Below, piece by piece: positions 8,651 to 17,738 of a stretch of 64,000 bases of DNA (position 1 is the stretch's first letter; every line of letters starts with the position of its first letter). Source of the stretch: Duganella dendranthematis (lineage in GTDB: Bacteria > Pseudomonadota > Gammaproteobacteria > Burkholderiales > Burkholderiaceae_D); NCBI RefSeq assembly GCF_012849375.1, contig NZ_CP051684.1:4898001-4962000 (forward strand), written 5' to 3'. The translations under genes were made by a program, and so were the position numbers. The notes under the pieces were generated by a model. It did no database searches, was not told where the DNA came from, and saw only the letters and a list, made by a program, of their open reading frames with translations.

Positions 8651-10933
8651 ATGAAACACGGCGAACAGGGGCACGCGGCAGGCGGTTGGGGATCGGTCAA
8701 AGAAGTCAGCAATGCGTTGCTGCACGAGCACGTGCTGATCGAGGGCAGCAAATTGCTGCTGCACCAGAACAAGACGGACGGCTTCGCCTGCGTCAGCTGC
8801 GCCTGGGCCAAGCCGGCCAATCCGCATCCGTTTGAGTTTTGCGAGAGCGGCGCCAAGGCCACGGCCTGGGAAGTCACCAGCAAGCGCTGCGAACCGGATT
8901 TCTTCGCCAGGCACACCGTGACCGAATTGCTGGACTGGAGCGATTGCGCGCTGGAGTCGGTCGGCCGCCTGACCACGCCTTTGCGATGGGACGCCGCCAG
9001 CGACCGCTATCTGCCGGTCGACTGGGAGACGGCGTTTGCAGAAATCGGCCGCGAGCTGCGCGCGGTGCCCGCGGAAAAACGCAAGGGCGTGGTGTTTTAC
9101 GCATCCGGCCGGGCCTCTCTAGAAACGTCGTATATGTACCAGCTGCTGGCGCGCATGTACGGCAATAACAACCTGCCGGACAGCTCGAATATGTGCCACG
9201 AGAGCACCTCGGTGGCGCTGCCCAAGACGATCGGCGTGCCGATCGGCACCGTGTCGCTGGACGACTTCGAGCAGACCGACTGCATTTTCTTCTTCGGCCA
9301 GAACGTCGGCACCAACAGCCCGCGCATGCTGCACCAGTTGCAGGAAGCGCGCCGGCGCGGCGTGCCGATCATCACCTTCAATCCGCTGAAGGAGGCGGGA
9401 CTGCTGAATTTTTCCAATCCTCAGTCGCCGCTGGAGATGTTGACGCCGGCCGAGACCACCATCAGCACCCAGTACCTGCAAGTACGCGCCGGCGGCGATA
9501 TCGGCGCGTTACTCGGCCTGTGCAAGGCGCTGATTGAGGCGGATGACGCGGCGCAGGCGGCCGGTTCGGCGCGCGTGCTGGACGTGGCCTTCCTGGCCGA
9601 GCATACCGCCGGGCTGGAAGCATTTGTGGCGGAGGTGCGGTCCACTACCTGGCAGCACATCGTCGACGCGTCCGGGCTGACGCAAGCGGACCTGGTTGCG
9701 GCGGCGGCCACTTATGCGGCGGCTGATAAGGTGATCGGCATCTACGGCATGGGCCTGACGCAGCACCGACATGGCGTGCTGAACGTGCAGATGGTGTCGA
9801 ACTTCCTGCTGCTGCGCGGGAATATCGGCAAGCCTGGCGCCGGCATCTGCCCGGTGCGCGGGCATTCGAACGTGCAGGGCCAGCGTACCGTCGGCATCAC
9901 GGAAAAGCCGGAACTGGCGCCGCTCGAGAAACTGAAGGAGCTGTACCATTTCGAGCCGCCGCGCGACAAGGGCCTGAATACAGTGGAAGCGTGCGAGGGT
10001 GTGCTGGACGGCTCGGTCAGCGCCTTCGTCGGCCTGGGCGGTAATTTCCTGCGCGCGATCCCGGATACGGTGCGCATGGAGGCGGCCTGGTCGCGGCTAC
10101 GGCTGACGGTGCAGGTGTCGACCAAACTGAATCGCAGCCATCTGGTGCATGGCGAGGTCGCGTATATTCTGCCATGTCTGGGACGAATCGAGATCGACCG
10201 TCAAGCCAGTGGCGAGCAAGCGGTGGCGGTGGAGGACAGCACCGGCTGCATGCACGGTTCCAAGGGCCGCGCGGAGCCGGCCGGCGAGTTGCTGCGCTCT
10301 GAGGCGGCGATTGTTGCGGGACTGGCGCGCGCCACGCTGGACGCCAATCCGGCGGTGCCGTGGCAGGAATGGGTGGATGACTACAGCCGCGTGCGCGACG
10401 CGATTGCGCGGACCTTCCCTGATATCTTCCACGACTTCAACCAGCGCATGTGGACGCCGGGTGGTTTCCGCCGCCCGGTCCCGGCCGCACACCGGCAGTG
10501 GAAGACACCGAACGGCAAAGCCAATTTCATCGTGCCGAAGACGATGGAAGCCGATCCTGATCAAGCGGTGCCGCATGCCGATGTGCTGCGCCTGTTCACG
10601 GTGCGCAGCGACAGCCAGTTCAACACAACAGTCTACAACGAGGATGACCGCTTCCGCGGCATCAAAGGCGGCCGCAAGGTGCTGCTGATGAATGCCGGTG
10701 ATCTGGCGCGGTTGGGGCTGGCGGAAGATCAGCTGGTGCAGGCCCACGCGGTGACTTCGGACGGGGTCGCCCGCAGCGTGCAGGGCCTGCGGCTGGTGGC
10801 GTACGATGTGCCGGCCGGCTGCGTGGCCGGCTACTACCCGGAGTGTAATCCGCTGATGGCGCTATCGCACCACGCGCTGGAGAGCAAGGTGCCGGCTGCC
10901 AAGTCGATCGCGATCCGGCTGACGCCTGCCTAG
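8651..10933 (+). CDS. FdhF/YdeP-family molybdopterin oxidoreductase
   Basis: 760 residues. ATG 8651 follows an excellent GGAGGA site at 8639-8644. It resembles the formate-dehydrogenase-alpha-like YdeP group. Visible parts are an N-terminal cysteine cluster (CVSC at about 39-42 with further Cys near 57 and 76), the cofactor-domain stretch GVVFYASGRASLET, a likely metal-ligand segment SSNMCHESTS, then FFFGQNVGTNSPRMLHQL and GICPVRGHSNVQG. The C-terminal dinucleotide-binding part carries FRGIKGGRKVLLMN. The family binds bis-MGD molybdenum. E. coli YdeP has been linked to acid resistance and its substrate is not known to me. No Tat signal is present, so it is cytoplasmic. No electron-transfer subunit sits beside it. 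It converges on the efflux operon with a 3-base gap. Confidence 0.9.
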   Translation: MKHGEQGHAAGGWGSVKEVSNALLHEHVLIEGSKLLLHQNKTDGFACVSCAWAKPANPHPFEFCESGAKATAWEVTSKRCEPDFFARHTVTELLDWSDCALESVGRLTTPLRWDAASDRYLPVDWETAFAEIGRELRAVPAEKRKGVVFYASGRASLETSYMYQLLARMYGNNNLPDSSNMCHESTSVALPKTIGVPIGTVSLDDFEQTDCIFFFGQNVGTNSPRMLHQLQEARRRGVPIITFNPLKEAGLLNFSNPQSPLEMLTPAETTISTQYLQVRAGGDIGALLGLCKALIEADDAAQAAGSARVLDVAFLAEHTAGLEAFVAEVRSTTWQHIVDASGLTQADLVAAAATYAAADKVIGIYGMGLTQHRHGVLNVQMVSNFLLLRGNIGKPGAGICPVRGHSNVQGQRTVGITEKPELAPLEKLKELYHFEPPRDKGLNTVEACEGVLDGSVSAFVGLGGNFLRAIPDTVRMEAAWSRLRLTVQVSTKLNRSHLVHGEVAYILPCLGRIEIDRQASGEQAVAVEDSTGCMHGSKGRAEPAGELLRSEAAIVAGLARATLDANPAVPWQEWVDDYSRVRDAIARTFPDIFHDFNQRMWTPGGFRRPVPAAHRQWKTPNGKANFIVPKTMEADPDQAVPHADVLRLFTVRSDSQFNTTVYNEDDRFRGIKGGRKVLLMNAGDLARLGLAEDQLVQAHAVTSDGVARSVQGLRLVAYDVPAGCVAGYYPECNPLMALSHHALESKVPAAKSIAIRLTPA

Positions 10934-10936
10934 CGC

Positions 10937-12601
10937 CTAGTCGCTTTGCCAACCGCCGCCCAGGGCCTGGTACAGGGCGACGGTGTCGGTGTAGCGGCTG
11001 GCCTGGGCCTGGATCAGGGCGATGCTGGCTTGCTGCCAGATTTGGCCGGCTTGCAGCACCGGCGGGTAGCCGGTCAGGCCGAGTTGCCATTGGCGCTGGG
11101 CGATGCTCCAGCTTTTGTGGGCGGCTTGTTCTGCGGTGGCGGCGGCGCGCAGGGAGTGGGCGTCGGCGTCGATGGCGTGCAGGGTGTCGGCGACGTTCTG
11201 GAATGCGGTCAGCACGGTGCTGCGGTACTGGGCGGCGGCCTGGTCATAGCTGGCTTCGGCGGCGCGTTGCTGGTGCAGCAGGGCGCCGCCGTGGAACAGC
11301 GGTTGCGCCAGGTCGGCGCCGATGCTCCAGAAGCCGCCGCCGGATTTGAACAGGGTGCCGGCGCTGAGGGCGGAGCTGCCCAGCGTGCCGGTCAGCGCGA
11401 TGTTGGGCAGGCGCGCGGCGGCGGCGACGCCGATGTGGGCAGAGGCGCTGTGCAGTTGCGCTTCGGCGGCGCGGATGTCGGGGCGCTGTTCGACCAGTTG
11501 CGCTGGCAGGCTGAGCGGCAGTTCGGTCGCCAGCGTTAGTTTGCTGAAGTCGAGGTTTTCGGCGATGCCTTCGCTTGGGTAGCGGCCGGCCAGGGCGGAC
11601 AGGAGGTTGTGCTGTTGGGCCAGTTGCTTTTGCAGCGGCGGCAGGGTGGCTTCGACTTGCGCCAGCGCGGCTTCCTGGGCGGCGACATCGGCCGCGCCAA
11701 GTTGGCCGGCTTGTTGCTGTTTGCGGACGGCGTCCAGTTGTTGGCGCGCCATGGTGGCTTGCTGTTGCATGGCGTTCAGTTGCGCGCGCAGGGCGGCTTC
11801 GACTATGGCGGCGTTGACGATGCTGGTGGTCAGCGTTAAGCGGGCGGCGTCGCGCTGGTAGCGGGCCAGGTCGGTTTGGGCGTCGGTGGCTTCCGCCTGG
11901 CGGCGGGTGGCGCCGAACACGTCGGGCGTGTAGCCGATGCTCAGTTGCGCGGTGTGCAGCGTGTACAGATTGGCGCCGGAGGCGGTTGGGCTGGACAGGG
12001 TGTCGGCCACGCGCTGGCGGGTGGGTTGCAGGTGCAGGTCGGCCGTCGGCAGGAAGGCGCCGCGTTGGGCGGCGGCGGTTTCGCTGGCGGCGCGCAGGGC
12101 GGCGTCGGCAGCTTGCAGGTCGGGATTGGCTTGCAGGGCGGCGGTCACCAGTTGGTTCAGGTCGTCGGAGCCGAAGACGGTCCACCATTGGGTGGACACG
12201 GTTTGGCCTTCGGCATAGTGCTGCGCCTCGCCGCCAGTGACCGGTGCCGAGGCGGTGGCGGTTGGCAGCGGTGCGGCGGTATAGCCGGTAACCATCGGCG
12301 CGGCAGGACGCACGAAGTCCGGACCGGCGGCGCAGCCGGTGGCCAGAACTGCAATCAGCAGGCGCATCGCCACCGCCAGCACAGTCGCTGCCGGGGCGTT
12401 AGCGAACGACGCGGCCAGGGCGGTGATGCACGGCGCGAGTTGATTACGCGCGCGGGCGGCGCGTGCAGCAAGGGCCGCGCCAGTTGCACGGGCGGCAGCA
12501 GTGGTGCGGGCGGCTAAGCGCGCGCGGCCACCTGCAGGAAGCGGGGCCAGTGCCGTCGGGGCGGTCGCTGCACTCAGGTGCATGTTCAGGTTTTTCATCA
12601 T
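10937..12601 (-). CDS. NodT-family outer-membrane factor lipoprotein of the metal RND operon
   Basis: 554 residues if translation starts at ATG 12601, which overlaps the pump stop codon as ATGA and has an AAGGAGAG site 6 bases upstream. The lipobox LATGC puts the acylated cysteine at residue 90, after an Ala/Arg-rich extension. The alternative ATG at 12367 gives 476 residues, normal for the family, but has no ribosome site. The body is a typical OMF: AGPDFVRP after the lipobox, two repeated OEP domains with long heptad helices, LVEQRPDIRAAEAQLHSASA and the PLFHGGAL motif. Role: the trimeric outer-membrane channel that completes the efflux complex with the adaptor and pump encoded upstream. 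Last gene of the operon. Confidence 0.9.
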   Translation of the reverse strand: MMKNLNMHLSAATAPTALAPLPAGGRARLAARTTAAARATGAALAARAARARNQLAPCITALAASFANAPAATVLAVAMRLLIAVLATGCAAGPDFVRPAAPMVTGYTAAPLPTATASAPVTGGEAQHYAEGQTVSTQWWTVFGSDDLNQLVTAALQANPDLQAADAALRAASETAAAQRGAFLPTADLHLQPTRQRVADTLSSPTASGANLYTLHTAQLSIGYTPDVFGATRRQAEATDAQTDLARYQRDAARLTLTTSIVNAAIVEAALRAQLNAMQQQATMARQQLDAVRKQQQAGQLGAADVAAQEAALAQVEATLPPLQKQLAQQHNLLSALAGRYPSEGIAENLDFSKLTLATELPLSLPAQLVEQRPDIRAAEAQLHSASAHIGVAAAARLPNIALTGTLGSSALSAGTLFKSGGGFWSIGADLAQPLFHGGALLHQQRAAEASYDQAAAQYRSTVLTAFQNVADTLHAIDADAHSLRAAATAEQAAHKSWSIAQRQWQLGLTGYPPVLQAGQIWQQASIALIQAQASRYTDTVALYQALGGGWQSD

Positions 12602-15600
12602 GGTTGCTCTCCTTCTGGCTCGGGCACCGAAGCGGTGCGGCGGGCCACGCGTTCTTCGATCAGGTAATACAGCGCTGGCAGCAGCACCAGCGTCAACACG
12701 GTGGCGGTGACCAGGCCGCCCACTACCACGGTGGCCAGCGGACGCTGGACGTCGCTGCCCAAGCCGTGCGCCAGTGCAGCGGGCACCAAGCCCAGTGCGG
12801 CCACGGTGGCGGTGGTCAGCACTGGTCGCACCCGTTCGCGGGCGCCGGTGATGACGGCGTTGCGCAAGTCATTCGGCATCAGGTCGCGCCAGCGGTTAAG
12901 GTTGGCCAGCATGACCACCGCGTTCAACACTGACACGCCAAACAGCGCGATGAAGCCAACCGCCGACGAGACGTTCAATGTCATGCCGCGCATCTGCAAC
13001 GCCACCAGCCCGCCCAGCAGCGACAGCGGCACCGCCAGCAGAATCAGCCCCGGCTGGCGCAGGTTGCCGAATTCGGAGAACAGCATCACAAACATCAGCG
13101 CCAGTACGGCCGGCACGATGACCGCCAGGCGGGCTTGCGCACGCTGCTGGTTTTCAAACTGGCCGCCCCAGGTGATCTGGTAGCGCGCGTGGTCGTACGG
13201 GATCTCCTTCTGGATGCGGTTTTGCGCCTCGGCCAGGAACGATGACAGATCGCGACCGCGCAAGTTGGTGCGCACTGTCAGGTGGCGCCGGTTCATCTCG
13301 CGCGTGATGGTGGTTTCGCCTTCGGCAAGGTGGATGTGCGCGACTTGCGCCAGCGCTACGTGGGCGCCGTTGGCAGCGTTCAGCACCAAATCGCCGATGG
13401 CTTGCGGGTCGTTGCGGGTCGGGCCGCTGAAGCGGGCGGCGACATCGTAACTGCGGTCGTCCACATACACCTGCGCTACCGGACTACCGCCGATGCCTGT
13501 CTGGATCAGCGCCATGACGTCGGCCACATTGATGCCGAGACGGGCGGCGGCAGCGCGGTCGACGTCGATACGCACCTGCGGCAGCGGTGGTTCCTGGTCG
13601 ATGATGACGTCGGCCGCGCCGGGCACCGTGCGCAGCAAATGCTCGACCGCGCTGGCCAGCTTGCGGGTGGCGTGGAAATCGTCGCCATACACTTTGACCA
13701 CCAGGTCGCTGTGGGCGCCGGCCAGCTTGTCCAGCACGCCGTCGATCATCGGCTGCGAGAAGCCGACGTCGGTGCGCGGCAGCTGCTTGTAGCGCGCCGA
13801 CAGCTTGTCGATCAGGTCTTGCTTGCTCATGCCGGACGGCCACTTGTCATAGGGCTGCAAGGTCACCGCGCATTCGATGTGTGACGGCGTGAACGGGTCG
13901 GTGCCTTCGTCGTTGCGACCCAGCTGTGTGACCACGTGCGCCACCTGCGGTTCCAGCAGCGTGGCGGCGCGCAGCGCGTCGGCCATCTGTGTCGCCTTGG
14001 TCAGCGAAATGCCGGGCGGTAGCGTGACTTGCAGCCAGATCGAGCCTTCGTCCAGCGACGGCAGGAAGTCGCGGCCGATGGCGCCGCCCACCACGATCAC
14101 CGCCGCCAGCGTGGCGCCGGCCACCGCCAGCACCAGCTTGGACTTGCCGACCAGGCGGTGCAGCAGTGCTTCGTAGCGCGGCATCAGCCAGCCCAGCACC
14201 GGATTGTGGAAAATCTTGCGCGGCTTGCGGAAGGCCCAGAAAGCCAGGCCCGGAATCAGCATGATGGTCATCAGCAGCGCGCCGAGCAGCGCGAAGCCGA
14301 CCGCGAACGCCATCGGCGAGAACAGCTTGTACTCAATGCGCTGGAAGGCGAACAGCGGCAGGTAGGCGACCATGATCACCAGCATGCCGAAGCAGGTCGG
14401 CTTCATCACTTGCAGCGTGGCTTTCATGGCGTCTTTGGCCGACAGCAGGCCGTCCGGCTGCCGCTCGCGCTGGAGCAGGATGGCTTCCAGCACGAAGATG
14501 GCGCCGTCGACGATGATGCCGAAGTCGATCGCGCCGAGCGACAGCAGGTTGGCCGGAATCTTAAAGTGATGCATCAAGATGAAGGCCACCATCAGCGACA
14601 CCGGAATCGCCGACGCCGCAATCAGCGCCGCGCGCGGGCTGCCGAGGAACAGCACCATCACCAGCGTGACCAGCACCACGCCTTCGATCAGCGTCTTGCC
14701 GACCGTGTGCACGGTGGCGTCCACCAGCGTGCTGCGGTCCATATACGGCACGACTTTGACGTCTTTCGGCAGCAGGTGGTCGTTCAAGTCCTGCACCGCT
14801 TCGTGCACGCCGGCGATCACGCGCGACGGGTTCTCGTTCTTCAGCAGCAGCACGATGCCGGAGACGGTGTCGGAGATTTTGTCCTTGCCCAGCACGCCGT
14901 GGCGTTCCTGGTTGCCGAGCGTGACGTTGCCGAGGTCTTTGACTAGCACCGGCACGCCATTCTTCTGCGTCACCACCACGTTGCCCAGATCGTCCAGGTT
15001 GTGGATCAGGCCGACGCCGCGCACCACCAGTCCCTGCTGTCCGCGCGTCAGGATGCTGCCGCCGGCGTTGGCGTTGTTGGCGGCAATCGCTTGCGTGATT
15101 TGCGCCAGCGACAGGTTGTATTTGGACAGCTTGGCCGGATCGAACTCCAGCAGGAACTGCGTGGTCAGGCCGCCGAAGTTGCCGACATCGACCACGCCGG
15201 TGGCCTGCTTCAGGCGGGGGATGACCACCCAGCGTTGCAGCTCGGACAGCGCGCGCAGGTCGTGGCTCTTCGATTCCAGCGTGTAGCGGTAGATTTCGCC
15301 GATCGGCGAGGTCAGGGCGTCGAGCGACGGCTGCGCGCTATACGGCAGCGTGACGCCGGCGATGCGTTCCTGCAGGCGCTGGCGTGACCAGTAGTCTTCC
15401 GCGCCGTCCTCGAACACCACGGTGATCAGCGACAGGCCGAAGGTGGACTTGGAACGCATCACGTGCATGCCGGGCGTGCCCATGATTTCGCGTTCCAGCG
15501 GAATCGTGATCTGCTGTTCGACTTCCTCGGCGGCCAGGCCGTTGACTTGCGTGACCACTTGCGAGGTGACGTCGGCGATATCGGGATAGGCTTCCAGCGG

Positions 15601-15702
15601 CAGTTGCGTCCAGCAGTAGCCGCCGTACAGCGCCACCAGCAGGAAGATCAGGGTGACGATGCCGCGCCGGTTGAAGCACAGGTTAACCAGACGTTCAATC
15701 AT
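12598..15702 (-). CDS. Heavy-metal efflux RND pump, CzcA/CusA family
   Basis: 1034 residues from ATG 15702, which has GGAG about 9 bases upstream and overlaps the adaptor gene end by 8 bases; a start at 15717 is also open. The inner-membrane proton antiporter has the usual RND layout: N-terminal TM (about 12-32), periplasmic porter loop, central TM block, second loop and C-terminal TM block. The proton-relay motif DFGIIVDGA with D393, D399 and E406 has the same spacing as D402, D408 and E415 of CzcA, which points to divalent metals (Co/Zn/Cd/Ni class) rather than Cu/Ag. The residue after the glutamate is Ala407, where the published motif has Asn. Metal specificity remains inference. It is co-transcribed with the adaptor and OMF. 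Confidence 0.94.
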   Translation of the reverse strand: MIERLVNLCFNRRGIVTLIFLLVALYGGYCWTQLPLEAYPDIADVTSQVVTQVNGLAAEEVEQQITIPLEREIMGTPGMHVMRSKSTFGLSLITVVFEDGAEDYWSRQRLQERIAGVTLPYSAQPSLDALTSPIGEIYRYTLESKSHDLRALSELQRWVVIPRLKQATGVVDVGNFGGLTTQFLLEFDPAKLSKYNLSLAQITQAIAANNANAGGSILTRGQQGLVVRGVGLIHNLDDLGNVVVTQKNGVPVLVKDLGNVTLGNQERHGVLGKDKISDTVSGIVLLLKNENPSRVIAGVHEAVQDLNDHLLPKDVKVVPYMDRSTLVDATVHTVGKTLIEGVVLVTLVMVLFLGSPRAALIAASAIPVSLMVAFILMHHFKIPANLLSLGAIDFGIIVDGAIFVLEAILLQRERQPDGLLSAKDAMKATLQVMKPTCFGMLVIMVAYLPLFAFQRIEYKLFSPMAFAVGFALLGALLMTIMLIPGLAFWAFRKPRKIFHNPVLGWLMPRYEALLHRLVGKSKLVLAVAGATLAAVIVVGGAIGRDFLPSLDEGSIWLQVTLPPGISLTKATQMADALRAATLLEPQVAHVVTQLGRNDEGTDPFTPSHIECAVTLQPYDKWPSGMSKQDLIDKLSARYKQLPRTDVGFSQPMIDGVLDKLAGAHSDLVVKVYGDDFHATRKLASAVEHLLRTVPGAADVIIDQEPPLPQVRIDVDRAAAARLGINVADVMALIQTGIGGSPVAQVYVDDRSYDVAARFSGPTRNDPQAIGDLVLNAANGAHVALAQVAHIHLAEGETTITREMNRRHLTVRTNLRGRDLSSFLAEAQNRIQKEIPYDHARYQITWGGQFENQQRAQARLAVIVPAVLALMFVMLFSEFGNLRQPGLILLAVPLSLLGGLVALQMRGMTLNVSSAVGFIALFGVSVLNAVVMLANLNRWRDLMPNDLRNAVITGARERVRPVLTTATVAALGLVPAALAHGLGSDVQRPLATVVVGGLVTATVLTLVLLPALYYLIEERVARRTASVPEPEGEQP

Positions 15703-16879
15703 TGAGCAGCACTCCATCCTTGGTGACGATACGCTCGCCGGATTTGAGGCCGTCCAGCACTTCGACTTGTTCGCCGATCTGCGTGCCGAGTTTCAGCTCG
15801 CGCGCTTCAAACTGCCATGGCTTGACTTCGACGAAGGCGCGGCTGGCGAAGCCGCTCTGGATCACAGCCGTCATCGGCACCAGCATGCCATTGTGCGGAC
15901 GCGCCAGCAGCGTGGCTTCGGCAAACATACCGGGCTTCAGGTGGCCGTCGCGGTTGTCGAACGGCAGGCGGACTTTGATGGTGCGGGTGTCGGCGTCCAG
16001 CATCTCGCCGATGTAGCGCACCTGGCCCGCCACCGGCTGCGGCCACGCGTCCAGCTTGATGTTGGCTTGCTGGCCGATGTACAGCTGCGGCAGGTCTTTC
16101 TCCTGCGCGTTGGCGCTGATGAACACTTTGGACAGGTCGGCGACGGTCATCAGCGGCGCGGTAGCATCGTTCCAGAACGCGCCGGCGGCGGCCGACAGCT
16201 CAACGACGCGGCCGGCAATTGGCGAGCGGACCACGATGCGGCCGGTACCGGCGGTTGCGGCGCGACCGCTGCTGCGACCTGCGTGGCCGTCTGCGGCCAG
16301 ATCGGCGCCGGAGGCGGCGTGCGCGCCCAGCTGGGCCAGACGCGCGGTGGCGCGAGCGGCTTCGGCGGCGGCGCTGTCGTAGTCGCCCTGCGCCTGCTCG
16401 ACGTCGCGCTTGGCGGCGATGTCCGACTGCGCCAGTTCACGCTGGCGCGCCAGATTGCGCTGCGCCAGCAACAGTGCGGATTGCGCCTTGGCGTTATCGG
16501 CGCCGGCCTGCGCCATGTCCGGCGCATCGATGGTGAACAGCACCTCGCCAGCCTTGACCTCGTCGCCCAGCTGCTTGTTGAGGCTGACAATGCGGCCGGC
16601 CAGCGGCGGCGTTACCTTGACCAGCCGCGCCGGATCGGCTTCCACCAGCGCCGGCAGCGTAAACGGCGCCGCAATGCTTTGCTCATCGATGGCGGCCACG
16701 GTCAGCGACCGCCTCAGCGGAGACAGCTCCGGGATGCGCAGCAGATCGCCCTCGTGCACCAGCGACGGCACGTCGGCCGGCGGCGGGGCTTCGCTGGCGT
16801 GAGTGGCGTACAGGCGCAGCGCGGCCGCAACCAGCAGGGTGGACAAGGACAGTTTCAACAGCGTGGCTTTTTTCATCAT
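15695..16879 (-). CDS. RND efflux periplasmic adaptor (CzcB/CusB-type membrane fusion protein)
   Basis: 394 residues; the start is ATG 16879 or the adjacent ATG 16876, after CGGAGAAAC. The N-terminal hydrophobic segment (about 8-25) is a signal or anchor. The lipoyl-type half motifs (LVKVTPPLAGRIVSLNKQLGDEVKAGEVL, then GRIVVRSPIAGRVVELSA) flank an alpha-helical hairpin rich in Ala, Gln and Glu (about 125-190). After these come beta-barrel and membrane-proximal domains with PGMFAEATLL and MLVPMTAVIQSG. Role: bridges the RND pump and the outer-membrane factor. First gene of the leftward operon. It is divergent from the response regulator gene with 178 bases between starts, so control by that two-component system is a reasonable inference. 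Confidence 0.93.
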   Translation of the reverse strand: MMKKATLLKLSLSTLLVAAALRLYATHASEAPPPADVPSLVHEGDLLRIPELSPLRRSLTVAAIDEQSIAAPFTLPALVEADPARLVKVTPPLAGRIVSLNKQLGDEVKAGEVLFTIDAPDMAQAGADNAKAQSALLLAQRNLARQRELAQSDIAAKRDVEQAQGDYDSAAAEAARATARLAQLGAHAASGADLAADGHAGRSSGRAATAGTGRIVVRSPIAGRVVELSAAAGAFWNDATAPLMTVADLSKVFISANAQEKDLPQLYIGQQANIKLDAWPQPVAGQVRYIGEMLDADTRTIKVRLPFDNRDGHLKPGMFAEATLLARPHNGMLVPMTAVIQSGFASRAFVEVKPWQFEARELKLGTQIGEQVEVLDGLKSGERIVTKDGVLLND

Positions 16880-16911
16880 GTTTCTCCGGAACGCCGGGCA
16901 AAGCGCGGCCT

Positions 16912-16931
16912 GTGTCCCTCGGTGGGGACAC
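16912..16931. promoter_or_regulatory. Dyad between efflux operon and its two-component system
   Basis: GTGTCCC and GGGACAC form a perfect 7-bp inverted repeat with a 6-base spacer, 33 bases upstream of the adaptor start. It could be a regulator site or an mRNA 5' hairpin of the efflux operon. Confidence 0.4.
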
Positions 16932-16986
16932 GGTAATCAAGGGGAGGCTGGAATGACGCTATGGTACGAAAATATGCTGCACTGCA

Positions 16987-17006
16987 TCCTGAATTCTTCT
17001 TCAGGA
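16987..17006. promoter_or_regulatory. Candidate response-regulator operator in the divergent region
   Basis: TCCTGAA-N6-TTCAGGA is a perfect 7-bp inverted repeat in the middle of the 178-base divergent intergenic region. A TATACT -10-like box for the rightward regulator gene lies at 17027-17032, so the right half-site would fall near its -35 region. I infer an operator for autoregulation and for the efflux operon. Confidence 0.45.
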
Positions 17007-17057
17007 AAGGCGGCCGGGGCCGCTGATATACTGCGGCTGTCGAGTCGAGGGCAATCC

Positions 17058-17738
17058 ATGCACATTCTGTTGGTAGAAGACGATCACAAGGCAGCGCGTC
17101 TGCTGGCCCGCGGGCTGGAGGAAGAGGGCTACACGGTCAGCGTGGCGCACGACGCACACGAGGTCGAAGCCGACGTGCTGGCGCGTGCCGACCTGGCCAT
17201 CCTCGACTGGATGTTGCCTGGCAAGGATGGCATCACGCTGTGCGGCGAATGGCGCCGGCGCGGCCTGCAATTGCCGGTGCTGATGCTGACCGCGCGCGAT
17301 GCGCTGGCCGACCGCATCGCCGGCCTCAATACCGGCGCTGACGATTACCTGACCAAGCCGTTTGAATTCGACGAATTGCTGGCGCGCGTGCGGGCGCTGC
17401 TGCGACGCTCGGTGCGGGTGGCGCCGGTACTGCTGCAAGTGGCCGACCTCAGCATCGATCCGCAGACCCATGCGGTGCGTCGCGGCGGCGCCAGCCTGGA
17501 CCTGACGCCGAAGGAATACGCGATCCTGGATTTCCTGGTGCAGCACGTGGGCGAGGTGGTCAGCCGTGCGCAACTGGCCGAGCAGGTGTGGCACGCCGAC
17601 CTGATCGCCATCGACAACCTGATTGACGTCCACATGAAGAATTTGCGCCGAAAGGTGGATGCGGTCGGCGCACCGCTGATTGAAACCGTGCGCGGACGCG
17701 GTTTCCGGCTGGCCGCGCCGGGAGCGCCGGATGCTTAG
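17058..17738 (+). CDS. OmpR/CzcR-family response regulator
   Basis: 226 residues from ATG 17058 (MHILLVEDD); the reading frame extends far upstream but without family sequence. The receiver domain has the acidic pair EDD at 7-9, phospho-acceptor D50 in LDWMLPG, and the conserved Lys in YLTKPFEF. The C-terminal winged helix runs from about 125, with the LTPKEYAILDFLV, HVGEVVSRAQLAEQVW and IDVHMKNLRRKVD motifs. Role: DNA-binding partner of the downstream kinase, whose start overlaps this stop by 8 bases. The divergent metal efflux operon is its probable target, as in CzcRS/CusRS systems. Confidence 0.95.
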   Translation: MHILLVEDDHKAARLLARGLEEEGYTVSVAHDAHEVEADVLARADLAILDWMLPGKDGITLCGEWRRRGLQLPVLMLTARDALADRIAGLNTGADDYLTKPFEFDELLARVRALLRRSVRVAPVLLQVADLSIDPQTHAVRRGGASLDLTPKEYAILDFLVQHVGEVVSRAQLAEQVWHADLIAIDNLIDVHMKNLRRKVDAVGAPLIETVRGRGFRLAAPGAPDA

